DNA of 64,000 nt from Thermoplasmata archaeon (GCA_021817605.1 JAKAUN010000012.1:71507-135506); one strand, 5' to 3'; positions 16,848-25,798 are shown, counted from the stretch's first letter. The notes: generated by a model not told the origin, from the sequence alone. A program made the numbers and translations.

Positions 16848-17762
16848 TTAATAGTGCGGCTTGGCCCGCGCGTAGGCGTCGCGCAGCGCCTGCGTGTCGA
16901 CGTGCGTGTAGATCTGGGTGGTCGCCACCGAGGCGTGTCCCAGGAGCTTCTGGATGTAGCGGATGTCGCAGCCTCGGGAGAGCAGCGCCGTCGCGAGGGT
17001 GTGGCGCAGCATGTGCGGCGTGACCCGGCGGGGGATCCCCGCCGTGCGCGCGGCGTTGCGCACGATCCTTTCGACGGTCACCGGCCCGACAGGGAACAGG
17101 CGCTCGCTGCCGGCGCCGTGGGCCGCGCGCTCGGAGAGGTAGCGGTCGATCGCCGCCCGGCTGCGGTCCTCGAGGACGACCTCCCGGTCCTTGTCGCCCT
17201 TGCCGCTGCGCACGTGCAGGATGTTGCGCTCGAACTCCACGTCCTCGAGCTTGAGGCGACAGAGCTCCCCGACACGCAGCCCTCCGAAGGCGAGGACGTG
17301 GACGATGGCACTGTCCCGGGCCGACTCCTTGACGCGCTCGAGCAGGCGATGGACCTCCTCCTCGTTGAGGTAGCGGGGAAGGCGGTCCGGCCGCCGGGGG
17401 GGCTCGAGCTCCTCCGCCGTGGTAAGGCCGTAGCTGCGGAACAGGCAGGTGAGCCCCCGTATGGTCGTGTAGAGCGAGTTCTTCGAGTAGTGACGCTGCA
17501 GGACGAGATACTCCCGGAACGCCTCGAGGTCCTTGACCGTCACCTCATCGAGGGGCTTCTGAGCGAAGGAGAGGAAGGTCCTCGCGATGTGCCCGTACTG
17601 CTTGACGGTGCACGGGCTCCGCTCCTGGGCCTGCAGGAGCCTCTGGAACCTCTCGACCAGGTCCGTGACACTGAAGCCGGTCGGGGCGCTCGTGCCGAGA
17701 CGGAACGGGCGTCCTCGACGGACGAACCCGCCCGAACGGGCGACGGAGGCCGAGGTCACCAT
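16848..17762 (-). CDS. xerA: Tyrosine recombinase XerA-like (304 aa)
   Basis: An N-terminal SAM-like core-binding domain (residues 35-120) is followed by the catalytic domain with the full active-site set: Arg in GGLRVGELCRL, Lys in RSGKGDKDREVV, His-X-X-Arg in TPHMLRHTLAT, His in LLGHASVATT and Tyr in TQIYTHVDTQ. This is the pattern of archaeal XerA, which resolves chromosome dimers. Nothing nearby marks it as a phage or plasmid integrase. The divergent promoter region with the tRNA thiolase is short. Confidence 0.88.
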   Translation of the reverse strand: MVTSASVARSGGFVRRGRPFRLGTSAPTGFSVTDLVERFQRLLQAQERSPCTVKQYGHIARTFLSFAQKPLDEVTVKDLEAFREYLVLQRHYSKNSLYTTIRGLTCLFRSYGLTTAEELEPPRRPDRLPRYLNEEEVHRLLERVKESARDSAIVHVLAFGGLRVGELCRLKLEDVEFERNILHVRSGKGDKDREVVLEDRSRAAIDRYLSERAAHGAGSERLFPVGPVTVERIVRNAARTAGIPRRVTPHMLRHTLATALLSRGCDIRYIQKLLGHASVATTQIYTHVDTQALRDAYARAKPHY

Positions 17763-17797
17763 CGCCGCTCGCTCTCCGGGATACAGGTATTAATCGT

Positions 17798-18796
17798 ATG
17801 CACGCACAGGAACCCGGGGGTGCGCTCGGCGCTCAAATAGAGGGCTCGGCTCGCCATCCCGTGCGCTGCTCGGAGTGCTCCCGGGAGGCGGTCGTCGACC
17901 AGCCGTACCGAGGGCGCCACGTCTGCGAAGGTCACCTCGTCGCTTCCGTGGAGGAGCGCTTCCGACGCGAGCTTCACCGCCAGCTCCCCGGCTTCAAGGG
18001 TGGGACGGTCGCGGTCGCCCTCTCCGGAGGCAAGGACTCGACCCTCGCCCTCGCCCTGAGCCGATCGTACTTCGCGCGTCGGCCGAACACGCAGCTCCTC
18101 GCCCTGAGCGTGGACGAGGGGATCGCCGGCTACCGCTCCGCGACCCTCGACGCCGCCTCCCGTTCCGCCCGCGCCCTCGGGGTGGAGCACCGCATCGTCC
18201 ACGCCTCCGAGGAGCTCGGGACGACCACCGACGAGCTCGCCGGCAAGCTCGGCGGGACTCCTCCCTGCTCGTTCTGCGGGGTCTGGCGCAGGAAGCTGCT
18301 CAACCGCGCCGCGAGGGACGCCGGGGCCGAGGTCCTGGTCCTCGGTTTCAACTTAGACGACCTTGCCCAGACCGTCCTGATGAACCTCGTCCACGGGGAC
18401 ATCGACCGTCTCGTCCGCATGGCGCCGCACCGGATACGCCAGCCCGGGCTCGTGCCCCGCGTCGCACCGCTCGCCCAGGTGCCGGAACGGGAGGTCTACC
18501 TCGTCGCGCGAGCGAAGGGGCTGGCGTTCGGGCACGAGGAGTGCCCCTACGCGCACGCCGCGCTGCGCAACCGGTTCCGCGAGCTCGTCTGGCAGCTTGA
18601 GGAAGCCCAGCCGGGGAGCCGCCAGTCGCTGCTGCGCACGCACGAGCGTCTGGTCGACCTCTACCTGCGCTCGCAGGAGGTCGGGGTTCCCGGGCGCTGC
18701 CGCCGCTGCGGCGAACCCTCCGCCTACGAGGTCTGCCGGCCCTGCGAGTACCTCTCGCTCGCGCAGGAGCTGCCCGTCGCCGGAGCGCGGACATGA
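17798..18796 (+). CDS. tRNA 2-thiolation enzyme, TtuA/Ncs6-like (332 aa)
   Basis: This is a PP-loop ATPase that adenylates U54 (TtuA) or wobble U34 (Ncs6) of tRNA for sulfur insertion. The PP-loop is VALSGGKDSTLALAL at about residue 73. The N-terminus carries a zinc finger (CSEC...CEGH), the middle has the catalytic pair of cysteines region PPCSFCGVWRR and a further conserved Cys in HEECPYAHA, and the C-terminus a second zinc finger (CRRCG...CRPC). An ATT-rich stretch (TATTAATC) lies just before the start. It overlaps the next gene by ATGA. Confidence 0.9.
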   Translation: MHAQEPGGALGAQIEGSARHPVRCSECSREAVVDQPYRGRHVCEGHLVASVEERFRRELHRQLPGFKGGTVAVALSGGKDSTLALALSRSYFARRPNTQLLALSVDEGIAGYRSATLDAASRSARALGVEHRIVHASEELGTTTDELAGKLGGTPPCSFCGVWRRKLLNRAARDAGAEVLVLGFNLDDLAQTVLMNLVHGDIDRLVRMAPHRIRQPGLVPRVAPLAQVPEREVYLVARAKGLAFGHEECPYAHAALRNRFRELVWQLEEAQPGSRQSLLRTHERLVDLYLRSQEVGVPGRCRRCGEPSAYEVCRPCEYLSLAQELPVAGART

Positions 18797-19701
18797 CCGC
18801 CTCCTCCGCGACGACCGAGCCGCCGCTGGGCCCGGTGACGCGGGTGCTCGTCGTCGGCGCGGGGATCATGGGAAGCGGCATCGCCGCGCAGTGTGCCCAC
18901 GCCGGCTTTTCCGTGGTCTTAGAGGACGTTTCCGAGGAGCTCGCCCGCAAAGGCCTCGCCAACGCGACCCGGGCGCTCGAGCGGCTCGCGGAGAGGGAAG
19001 CGCGCCCGGTGGCCCTCGCAAGGGAGGCGGCCGCGCGGATCGCGCCGGTAGCGGGGCTTGGCGCAGCGGCTGCCGATGTGGACCTCGCCATCGAGGCGGC
19101 GCCGGAGCAGCTCGCGATCAAGCGGAGGCTCTTCGCCGAGCTCGAGAGGCTCGTCCCGTCGCGGACCGTCCTCGCGTCGAACACCTCCTCGCTCCCCATC
19201 ACGTCGATCGCGCAGGAGCTCGCCGACCCCGGCCGCGTGGTCGGCCTCCACTTCTTCAACCCCGTCCTTCAGATGCCGCTCGTAGAGCTCATCGCCGGAG
19301 CCCACACGCGGCCCGAGGTCACCGAGCTGGCACGCTCCTTCGCGGCGCGCCTAGGCAAGACGGTCGTCACCAGCCAGGACAGCCCCGGCTTCGTCACCAC
19401 GAGGGCTCTGGCGGTCCTGGTCAACGAGGCGGCCTGGATGCTCTTTGAGCACGTGGCGAGCCGCGACGACATCGACGCGGCCTACCGCCTCGGCTTCCAC
19501 CACCCGATGGGCCCGCTCGAGCTGGTCGACCTGGTGGGGATCGACACCGCCGTCGCCATCCTAGATGTCCTTTGGGACGGCTTCCGCGACAGCCGCTACA
19601 GGACCTGCCCGTTGCTGCGGACGATGGTCGCGGCGGGGAAGCTCGGCCGCAAGACCGGCGAGGGGTTCTACACCTACCCGGCGAAGGGCGGGCGGGCATG
19701 A
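18793..19701 (+). CDS. 3-hydroxyacyl-CoA dehydrogenase (302 aa)
   Basis: This enzyme interconverts L-3-hydroxyacyl-CoA and 3-oxoacyl-CoA with NAD. The NAD fold is VLVVGAGIMGSGIAAQCAHAG, then EAAPEQLAIKRRLFAELE, the loop SNTSSLPITSIA with the conserved Ser, GLHFFNPVLQMPLVELI with the catalytic His, and DSPGFVTTRALAVLVNEA. The C-terminal helical domain has the family GFHHPMGPLELVDLVGID motif. Length fits the monofunctional HbdA type. It is translationally coupled to the thiolase upstream and the PrsW-like gene downstream. Confidence 0.93.
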   Translation: MTASSATTEPPLGPVTRVLVVGAGIMGSGIAAQCAHAGFSVVLEDVSEELARKGLANATRALERLAEREARPVALAREAAARIAPVAGLGAAAADVDLAIEAAPEQLAIKRRLFAELERLVPSRTVLASNTSSLPITSIAQELADPGRVVGLHFFNPVLQMPLVELIAGAHTRPEVTELARSFAARLGKTVVTSQDSPGFVTTRALAVLVNEAAWMLFEHVASRDDIDAAYRLGFHHPMGPLELVDLVGIDTAVAILDVLWDGFRDSRYRTCPLLRTMVAAGKLGRKTGEGFYTYPAKGGRA

Positions 19702-20522
19702 CCACAGCCGCCGCCGCAGGCAACCTGCTCGTCCTGGTCCTGGTCGCCCTCACGCCGGCGCTCGCCTACCTCGCCTGGGTTCGCAAGGGGGAGCGGTACC
19801 GGGCCGAGGGATGGGGACCCCTCCTGAGCGGCTTTGCCTACGGGGCGATCTTCGCGACCCTGGCCGCAGGCTTCCTCGAGATCGTGGTCCTCGCCGCAGG
19901 CTCGTCGCTCGCCCAGCGGTTCCCCGGACCGGAGTTCCTCTTCCTCAAGAAAGGGTCGACGGCGGCGGCGTTCTTCCTCGTCCTCGTCCTCGCGCCGTTC
20001 ATCGAGGAGGCGCTCAAGGCCTCCGGGGTCGTGGGACGCCGCGCCTCCCTCCGCCAGCTCGCGGACGGACCGGTCCTCGGCGCCGCGGTCGGCCTGGGGT
20101 TCGGCTTCTTCGAGACGTTCCTCTACGGGCTCGGGGCGTTCCTCACCGGGGGACTCGTCGCCGGTCTCGCGCTCATCCTCATCCGCAGCGTCTCGAGCGT
20201 CCTGTTGCACGGCAGCTCGACCGGGATGTTCGGCTACGGCTACGCCCGCTCCCGCTTCCGCCTCCCCGGCGCGGGAAGCGGCTCCTACTACCTGCTCGCC
20301 GTCGCCATGCACGCGTCGTTCAACGCCCTCGCCTCCCTGCCGATCCTCCTCGCCCTCTTCGGCTTCGGCGGGGTCGAGACGCTGGTCGGTTCGTTCGTGG
20401 GGCTTCTGGCGGCGATCGCCTTTGCCATCGGAGCGATCGAGCACGTCCGCACGGTCGTGCAGACCGCGAGCTATCCGGCGCTGCTGCGGGGTGGCCCCGG
20501 TCGCGCGCCGCCTCCGCGGTAG
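19698..20522 (+). CDS. PrsW-family intramembrane protease-like protein (274 aa)
   Basis: This is a polytopic membrane protein with about eight hydrophobic segments. The PrsW/CPBP-type motifs are visible: APFIEEALKA (Glu-Glu-X-X-X-Lys-like), GFGFFETFLYG (Phe-X-X-X-Glu), SVLLHGSSTG with a His, and VAMHASFNALA with the last His and Asn. PrsW cleaves anti-sigma factors in bacteria; the archaeal substrates are unknown. The start ATG overlaps the dehydrogenase stop. A second, distant PrsW homologue lies near 62 kb in the accessory region. Confidence 0.85.
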   Translation: MTTAAAAGNLLVLVLVALTPALAYLAWVRKGERYRAEGWGPLLSGFAYGAIFATLAAGFLEIVVLAAGSSLAQRFPGPEFLFLKKGSTAAAFFLVLVLAPFIEEALKASGVVGRRASLRQLADGPVLGAAVGLGFGFFETFLYGLGAFLTGGLVAGLALILIRSVSSVLLHGSSTGMFGYGYARSRFRLPGAGSGSYYLLAVAMHASFNALASLPILLALFGFGGVETLVGSFVGLLAAIAFAIGAIEHVRTVVQTASYPALLRGGPGRAPPPR

Positions 20523-20543
20523 CGGATCGGGTCTCGCGAGCCG

Positions 20544-20942
20544 CTAGCTCTGGGGGGAGCCCGATCCTCCCGATCGCTTCCAGTCGGACTCGCCGATGGA
20601 GCGGTAGACCGAGCCGGCGTCCTCCGTCGGAGGCGCCTCTCCGCTGCGTCCCACCTCGCGGATGCGGGACTTCTTGAGGAGCCAGTAGTGGATCCTCCAG
20701 GTCTTCCCCCGCGAGACGGTGGCGTCCTCCTCCTCGCTCGTGAGCAGGCCCTCCTCCTCGAGCTGGTAGAAACGGTCGCGGTCGTCGCTCGAGAGCTTGT
20801 TGTCCAGCACCGAATCGTCGGCGCCGAAGTAGCCGAGGACCATGCGGGCCGTGGGATGTGCCTCCCCGGGAGGCATCTTGCCTCGGGCGACCAGGGTTCT
20901 TTCGAGGGCGCGGGTGAGCTCCGCTTCCGTGATCGCAGCCAT
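20544..20942 (-). CDS. DUF6015-like small protein (132 aa)
   Basis: The sequence pattern (EEELTRAL-like start, MVLGYFGADDSVLDNKLSSD, DRDRFYQLEEEGLL, then TWRIHYWLLKKSRI) matches what I recall of the DUF6015 family found mainly in Thermoplasmata-related archaea. It looks like a winged-helix or helical regulator of unknown role. It is convergent with the PrsW gene and divergent from the Pus10 gene. It is one of the better taxonomic hints in the window. Confidence 0.7.
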   Translation of the reverse strand: MAAITEAELTRALERTLVARGKMPPGEAHPTARMVLGYFGADDSVLDNKLSSDDRDRFYQLEEEGLLTSEEEDATVSRGKTWRIHYWLLKKSRIREVGRSGEAPPTEDAGSVYRSIGESDWKRSGGSGSPQS

Positions 20943-21034
20943 CGCTCCTCGGACGGGGAGAGGGTTCCTTGGTAAATCCTCGCCGGTCCGGCGGCAACGC
21001 GACGCCCTTTTGAGGGGGTCGGGGTCCCTCGGCC

Positions 21035-22270
21035 GTGGCGGAGGCCGTTTCCTTCCCCCTCGAGGAGCCGCAGCTCCGGGTCGCCAAGCGGGCGATCCCG
21101 CGGGGGCTCTGTCCCGAGTGCTTCGGTCGGCTCTTCGGCCGTCTCGGCCACGGTCTCTCCAACCCGGAGCGTGCCGAGCGCCTCCAGAAGGCCCTCGGCG
21201 CTGCCCTCCCGGGCGCGCCCGAAGGCTGCCCGGTCTGCGGCGGGCTCTTCGACCGCCTCGAGGTCTGGGTCGAGCGCGCGCGTCGTGTGGCGGAGGGCTA
21301 CGAGTGGCACCGCTTCACCTGCGGCTCCCGCTGGGAGCCCGAGAGGCTCGCCGCCGAGGAGGCGCTCTGGACCGAGGTCGGAAGCGCCTGGGGGGAGAGC
21401 GCTCGCGCGGCGTTCAACCGCGAGCTCGGCAAGCGCATCGAGCTCGTCACCGGGGCGAAGGGAGGGAGCGGACCGGCCGATGTCGTCCTCCTCGCCGATC
21501 TCGAGGTCGGACGGGTCGAGCTCACGGTGATGCCGCTCTACGTTCGGGGCCGCTACCGCAAGTTCGACCGGTCCCTCCCCCAGACCCGCTGGCCGTGCCG
21601 GCGCTGCCGCGGCCGCGGCTGCGTCGCCTGCGGGATGAGCGGAAAGACCTACCCGACGAGCGTCGAGGAGCTCCTCGCCGCCCCGTTCCTCCGGGCGAGC
21701 GGAGCGGAGGGGACGCGCTTCCACGGGATGGGACGCGAGGACATCGACGCGAGAATGCTCGGGAAGGGACGACCGTTCGTCCTCGAGCTGCTCCGCCCTC
21801 GTGTGCGGACGCTTTCGGTGCGCGCCCTCGCCGAGGAGCTCGGCCCGGAGGCCGAAGGGCGGGTCGAGGTCCTGGAAGCGACGGAGGCGGACGCCGCGGA
21901 GGTCGTGCGCGTGAAGGAGGCGACCCCCGAGAAGAGCTACCGCGTCGGCGTCAAGGGGGCGGTGGACCTCGGAAAGGTTAATGAGGCACTGGCCCTCGCG
22001 GTCGGGCGCACGATTGCCCAACGCACGCCGCGACGCGTGGCGCATCGGCGGTCCGACCGCGTTCGGATGCGGCGGATCGTCGGCGCCCGCGCCGAGGCGA
22101 TTGCCGAAGGGCGGTTCGCGATCGAACTGAGGACCGAGGCCGGTACCTACGTCAAGGAATGGGTAGAGGGAGATGACGGGCGCACCAATCCGAGCCTCTC
22201 CTCGCTCCTCGGGGTCCCGCTCGAGGTCGAGTATCTGGACGTTTTAGAGGTCCACGATCAGGGAGATTGA
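21035..22270 (+). CDS. pus10: tRNA pseudouridine synthase Pus10 (411 aa)
   Basis: Pus10 makes pseudouridine 54 and 55 in archaeal tRNA. Zinc-binding pairs (CPECF, CPVCG, and CRRCRGRGCVACG) flank a THUMP-like domain. The catalytic segment is FHGMGREDIDARMLGKGRPFVLE with the nucleophilic Asp. The C-terminal RTEAGTYVKEWVEGDDGRTNPSL stretch is the other family signature. The start is GTG at 21035. It heads the cluster rpl21e-rpoF-DUF655-rsmA, a common archaeal gene order. Confidence 0.95.
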   Translation: MAEAVSFPLEEPQLRVAKRAIPRGLCPECFGRLFGRLGHGLSNPERAERLQKALGAALPGAPEGCPVCGGLFDRLEVWVERARRVAEGYEWHRFTCGSRWEPERLAAEEALWTEVGSAWGESARAAFNRELGKRIELVTGAKGGSGPADVVLLADLEVGRVELTVMPLYVRGRYRKFDRSLPQTRWPCRRCRGRGCVACGMSGKTYPTSVEELLAAPFLRASGAEGTRFHGMGREDIDARMLGKGRPFVLELLRPRVRTLSVRALAEELGPEAEGRVEVLEATEADAAEVVRVKEATPEKSYRVGVKGAVDLGKVNEALALAVGRTIAQRTPRRVAHRRSDRVRMRRIVGARAEAIAEGRFAIELRTEAGTYVKEWVEGDDGRTNPSLSSLLGVPLEVEYLDVLEVHDQGD

Positions 22271-22271
22271 G

Positions 22272-22580
22272 ATGGTCAAGAGCTCGAAGGGGTTCCGGTC
22301 GCGCTCGCGAGGCACGTTCACCAAGGAGGTCCGCGAGAAGGGCCTGCCGCCGGTGACCCGCTATCTCCGCGCCTTTGAGGTCGGGGAGAAGGTCGTGGTC
22401 CGCATCGAGCCGTCCGACCCGCACGGCCAGCCCCACCCCCGCTACCAGGGACGGACGTGCACCGTGCTCGGCCGCTCCGGCAAGGCCTATCGCATCGAGT
22501 TCCTGGACGGCGGTAAGCGCAAGGAGCTGGTCGCCAATCCGATCCATCTTGCTCCCGCCTCCCCGAGGTCCGATGGCTGA
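22272..22580 (+). CDS. rpl21e: 50S ribosomal protein L21e (102 aa)
   Basis: This archaeal/eukaryotic large-subunit protein is recognised by the basic N-terminus (SKGFRSRSRGTFTKEVREKG), the VGEKVVVRIEPSDPHGQPHPRYQG segment and the SH3-like core GRTCTVLGRSGKAYRIEF. It begins one base after the Pus10 stop and overlaps rpoF by 8 bp, so the genes share a transcript. Length is typical. Confidence 0.96.
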   Translation: MVKSSKGFRSRSRGTFTKEVREKGLPPVTRYLRAFEVGEKVVVRIEPSDPHGQPHPRYQGRTCTVLGRSGKAYRIEFLDGGKRKELVANPIHLAPASPRSDG

Positions 22581-22887
22581 TCCGATCCCGCTCGCGCGGG
22601 TAAAGCAGCTGCTCACCGACGAGGCCGGCCGCCGCACCCTACCGCGGGAGGCGTCGCTCGCCCTCCAGCACGCGGAAGGGTTCGCCCGCCTCTCCGACGA
22701 GGCGACCTCCAAGCTCCTCGAGGAGCTGCGGTCGCTGCCGTTCGTCGACGCCACCCTCGCCGTCAAGCTCGCCGACGTCCTCCCGCAGTACCCGGAGGAG
22801 ATCCGCCTCCTCTTCTCCAAGGAACGGGTCGCGCTGGACGAGGCCCAGGTCGCCCGTCTCCTCGAGATCGTGGCGCAGCACCGATGA
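22573..22887 (+). CDS. rpoF: DNA-directed RNA polymerase subunit F (Rpo4, 104 aa)
   Basis: This is the archaeal RPB4-like subunit that forms the stalk with Rpo7. The sequence is all-helical with the HRDC-like layout (RTLPREASLALQHAEGFARL, SDEATSKLLEELRSL, LAVKLADVLPQYPEEIRLLF, EAQVARLLEIV). Position between L21e and DUF655 is the usual archaeal arrangement, which supports the call for this fast-evolving subunit. Confidence 0.93.
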   Translation: MADPIPLARVKQLLTDEAGRRTLPREASLALQHAEGFARLSDEATSKLLEELRSLPFVDATLAVKLADVLPQYPEEIRLLFSKERVALDEAQVARLLEIVAQHR

Positions 22888-22900
22888 ATCGGGAGGGAGC

Positions 22901-23446
22901 GTGGAGAACTTCGCGTATGTGCTCGACTACCTGCCGACCGGCCGGCAGACCGAGCGCGGCTTCCACCGTGAGCCGCTCGCCCTCGCCCTCGGGGAGGACG
23001 AGCTCAAGCTCTTCGAGCTCGTCCCTCGGACAGGGACCGCGCTAGCTGCCGGCGAGCGCATCGCGCTGGTACCCCGCGAGGGGGCAGCCCCTCCGATCGA
23101 TCACGTGCGTCGCCGCCTGGGGTTCGACGAGCTCACCGTCGCCGCCCGCACCGAGCTGCCCGTTGTCCTCGAGACGATCGTCCGCCAGAACAGCGCACGC
23201 TACCTGAGGTTCTTCAACGAGGCGCCGGCCGTCTCGCGGAGGTTCCACCTTCTCGAGCTGCTCCCGGGAATCGGCAAGAAGACCATGCAGCTCATCGTCG
23301 ACGAGCGCAAGAGCTCCCCGTTCCAGAGCTTCGCCGACTTCGAGGAGCGCGTGCACCTCAAAGGCCCCGAGCGGCTCGTCGCCTCCCGCATCGAGCAGGA
23401 GCTAAGCGGTGTCCAGGACAAGTACCGGCTCTTCGTCGCGCCGTGA
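22901..23446 (+). CDS. DUF655 RNA-binding protein (181 aa)
   Basis: DUF655 proteins are small archaeal proteins with an S1/OB-like N-terminus and a C-terminal helix-hairpin-helix. Here the N-terminal half has ENFAYVLDYLPTGR, and the C-terminal HhH is LLPGIGKKTMQLIVDERKSS followed by FADFEERVHLKGPERLVASRI. A role in rRNA or DNA binding is likely. The start is GTG at 22901, and the end overlaps rsmA by 38 bp. Confidence 0.92.
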   Translation: MENFAYVLDYLPTGRQTERGFHREPLALALGEDELKLFELVPRTGTALAAGERIALVPREGAAPPIDHVRRRLGFDELTVAARTELPVVLETIVRQNSARYLRFFNEAPAVSRRFHLLELLPGIGKKTMQLIVDERKSSPFQSFADFEERVHLKGPERLVASRIEQELSGVQDKYRLFVAP

Positions 23447-24392
23447 CGGGTCGAGCGACCTCCCCGACGTCCCCGCGCGTCCGGACGAGATCGAGGAGGC
23501 GCTCGGCCGGCTCGGCGTGCGTCCCTCCCGGGGCCTCGGCCAGTCGTTCCTGACCGACCCGTTCGTCGCCGACGCGCTCGCCGCGCTGGCGGTGCCGGCC
23601 GGCGAGGAGCCGGTCTTCGAGGTCGGTGGAGGCCTCGGGATCGTCACCCGAGCCCTGCTCCGACGAGGCCTGCGGCGCCTCACGGTCGTCGAGCGCGACC
23701 CCCGGCTCGTCCGCCACCTCGCCCGGACCTTCGAGGGGCGCCTGGTCGTGGTCCACGCGGACGCGTTGCGGTTCCCGTTCCCTGCGGAGGCGGTGGCGGT
23801 CGGAAGCCTCCCGTACGCGATCGCGACCCCGCTGCTCCTTTCCCGGATGCGGGCCGGCCAGGCACGTATCGCGGTCCTCGTCCAGAACGAGGTCGCCGAG
23901 CGGTTCGCCGCCGCGCCGGGTTCCCGCGAGTACGGTCGCCCCACGATCCTCGCTCGCCTCTTCGGCGACACGGAGCTCTTCCAGGAGGTCCCCGCCGAGG
24001 CGTTCCATCCCCGTCCGAAGGTCGCCGGCCGGCTGCTCGTCTATCGCTCCCGACGCGGTCCCCTGCCGGTCCCTTCGGTGGAGGGGCTCGAGCGGGTCGT
24101 GCGCCTCCTGTTCTCCTCCCGCCGCAAGCAGCTCGGCAACCTCGTCTCCCGCCTCACCGGCAGCGCCGGGGACTCCTTCGCCCTCGCGGCGGCCGCGCGC
24201 TGGCCCCCGGGTTGGGAGAGGCTCCGCCCCGAGGAGCTCGAGCCGGCAGCCTACTTCCGCCTCGCGGCTCTCCTCGGGCCGACGCCCACGAGCGGAGCGA
24301 AGGCGGACCGGACCTCTCGGACCGGGACGGAGACTCCCGCCACGGACCAGCACCGCGACCAGGGCGCCGTAGGGCCGCGAACAAGAGCATAA
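23409..24392 (+). CDS. rsmA: 16S rRNA dimethyladenosine transferase (327 aa)
   Basis: RsmA/KsgA dimethylates two adjacent adenines near the 3' end of 16S rRNA. Motifs are LGQSFLTDP (N-terminal substrate loop), VFEVGGGLGIVTRALL (SAM motif I), VVERDPRL, VHADALRFPF and VGSLPYAIATPLL, where the family's NLPY reads SLPY. The C-terminal domain has RPKVAGRLLVY and SSRRKQLGNLVS. The first 40 and last 40 residues are low-complexity extensions, so a later start is possible. Confidence 0.92.
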   Translation: MSRTSTGSSSRRDGSSDLPDVPARPDEIEEALGRLGVRPSRGLGQSFLTDPFVADALAALAVPAGEEPVFEVGGGLGIVTRALLRRGLRRLTVVERDPRLVRHLARTFEGRLVVVHADALRFPFPAEAVAVGSLPYAIATPLLLSRMRAGQARIAVLVQNEVAERFAAAPGSREYGRPTILARLFGDTELFQEVPAEAFHPRPKVAGRLLVYRSRRGPLPVPSVEGLERVVRLLFSSRRKQLGNLVSRLTGSAGDSFALAAAARWPPGWERLRPEELEPAAYFRLAALLGPTPTSGAKADRTSRTGTETPATDQHRDQGAVGPRTRA

Positions 24393-24448
24393 GAGCGGGG
24401 GGGCCTTCCCTTGCTCTCCGAGCCGCAGGGCTCCGTGAGCCCACGTCC

Positions 24449-24955
24449 ATGGAAACGGACTCCCCTCCTCGCGACGACAGCGGGCGCGCCCCGCCCGGCC
24501 CCCCGCGTCGCGGAGCGCTGGAGGAGCGATTCGAAGGGTTCGGCGACCGCACCGCCCGGTTCGTCCGCTCCCTCGTCACCCTCGCCGAGTTCAAGGGCGA
24601 CCTGGGGAGCTACGCGGCCGAGCCGAACCTGAGGATCGTCCGGACCGCCTTCGGCAAGTGGGTCCCGGACCTGTTGATCGTGCTGGCCCCACGGCGCCGC
24701 ACGAGCTTTGGAGAGCTGCGCCGCCTCCTCCCCGGAATCAGCGCCCGGGTGCTCTCGGGAAAGCTTCGACGGCTCGAGGCGTCGGGACTCATCAACCGCA
24801 CGGTGGTTCCGTCGCGTCCGCCGCGACCGGAGTACTCGCTGACGCTGCGGGCCCAGGCGCTGGTCCGGGTCTCGGGCCAGGTCCTCGCCTACGTGCAGGC
24901 AACCCAAACCGTCTCGGGTGCGGCGCGCGCGGGTGAGAAGGGCACGGCCGAGTAG
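24449..24955 (+). CDS. HxlR-type winged-helix transcriptional regulator (168 aa)
   Basis: Residues 65-135 form a HxlR-like winged helix: FGKWVPDLLIVLAPRRRTSFGELRRLLPGIS, then ARVLSGKLRRLEASGLINRTVVP and the wing PPRPEYSLTLRA. Such regulators sense redox or electrophiles or control nearby genes. The N-terminal 30 residues are disordered. No clear target operon is adjacent. Start ATG 24449 is chosen over upstream frames that are Arg/Pro-rich. Confidence 0.8.
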   Translation: METDSPPRDDSGRAPPGPPRRGALEERFEGFGDRTARFVRSLVTLAEFKGDLGSYAAEPNLRIVRTAFGKWVPDLLIVLAPRRRTSFGELRRLLPGISARVLSGKLRRLEASGLINRTVVPSRPPRPEYSLTLRAQALVRVSGQVLAYVQATQTVSGAARAGEKGTAE

Positions 24956-25077
24956 CGGCGAGGAACGCCGACACGGTGTCGTCCCTCCTCTCGGACGAGG
25001 CGGCACGAGCCCGGCCGGCTCGGAGCGGCCGGCCCATCCTGCGCGGCCCACTTCCCCCAAGGGTCGCGCCTCCGCGC

Positions 25078-25407
25078 TCACCCCAGGTGCCGGAGGACCT
25101 TGACATCCTCGACGGTGATCAATCCGCCCTTCACCATCTTGCTGAGCTCGGGGACGAGCGGAAGGATCTTGGCCTCCGCCTCCACCGTCTCGATCACCAG
25201 CGGGAGGTCTTCGCTGAGGCGCAGTGCGGAGGCGGTGTGGAGCAGGCTCCGCTTGCCGAACCCGTAGATCCCGCGAGTGACCGTCGCGCCCCAGAGACCC
25301 CGCTTGCGCATCAGCTCGATGACGGCCTGGTACGCCGGTCGCCCCTCGTAGCGATCGGACTCGCCGAGGTAGATCTTCAACCTCACGGCCTTCTGATCGA
25401 GCTCCAT
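25078..25407 (-). CDS. DUF190 protein, fluoride-channel companion (109 aa)
   Basis: DUF190 proteins are small PII-like ferredoxin-fold proteins often encoded beside crcB. Diagnostic text is LKIYLGESDRYEGRPAYQAVIELMRKRGLWGATVTRGIYGFG-type sequence, then LSEDLPLVIETVEAE and a final VEDVKVLRH. The gene starts one base after the crcB stop and must be co-transcribed, so it falls under the fluoride riboswitch found upstream of crcB. Confidence 0.93.
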   Translation of the reverse strand: MELDQKAVRLKIYLGESDRYEGRPAYQAVIELMRKRGLWGATVTRGIYGFGKRSLLHTASALRLSEDLPLVIETVEAEAKILPLVPELSKMVKGGLITVEDVKVLRHLG

Positions 25408-25408
25408 C

Positions 25409-25798
25409 CTAGCCCCCTCCCAGCATCGTGCCGAGGGTCGCTCCGGCCACCGCCCCGAGGAGGCAGAGGCCCCCGTTAAGCGAGACGTTCACGCCGGCTA
25501 GCCAGTACTGTCCGCTCCGAAGGAAGTGGACGGTCTCCAGGCCGAAGGTGGAGAGCGTCGTGTAGCCGCCGAAGACGCCCACGAACAGGAACGTCCGAAG
25601 CTCCGGGTCGAGGTAGCCCCTTCCCAGGAAGAGGAAGAACAAGAAGGCCAGGAAGAACGTCCCCGAAAGGTTCACCGCGAAGGTTCCCCACGGGAAGTCG
25701 CCCCGTGTGAGCAGCCCGGTCAGGCCGTAACGGGCGACCGTGCCGATCGCGCCCCCGGCCGCCACGAGGCCGATCAGCCTCAGTTCGTTCGCGTCCAT
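25409..25798 (-). CDS. crcB: Fluoride ion exporter CrcB/Fluc (129 aa)
   Basis: CrcB forms dual-topology dimers that let fluoride leave the cell. Four transmembrane helices are visible. The family motifs are GTVARYGL, GTFAVNLSGTFFLAFL (with the conserved Asn) and GGYTTLSTFGLE (central Na+ site and polar track). Length is typical. It is followed by the DUF190 gene and preceded by a fluoride riboswitch, which fits induction by fluoride. Confidence 0.95.
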   Translation of the reverse strand: MDANELRLIGLVAAGGAIGTVARYGLTGLLTRGDFPWGTFAVNLSGTFFLAFLFFLFLGRGYLDPELRTFLFVGVFGGYTTLSTFGLETVHFLRSGQYWLAGVNVSLNGGLCLLGAVAGATLGTMLGGG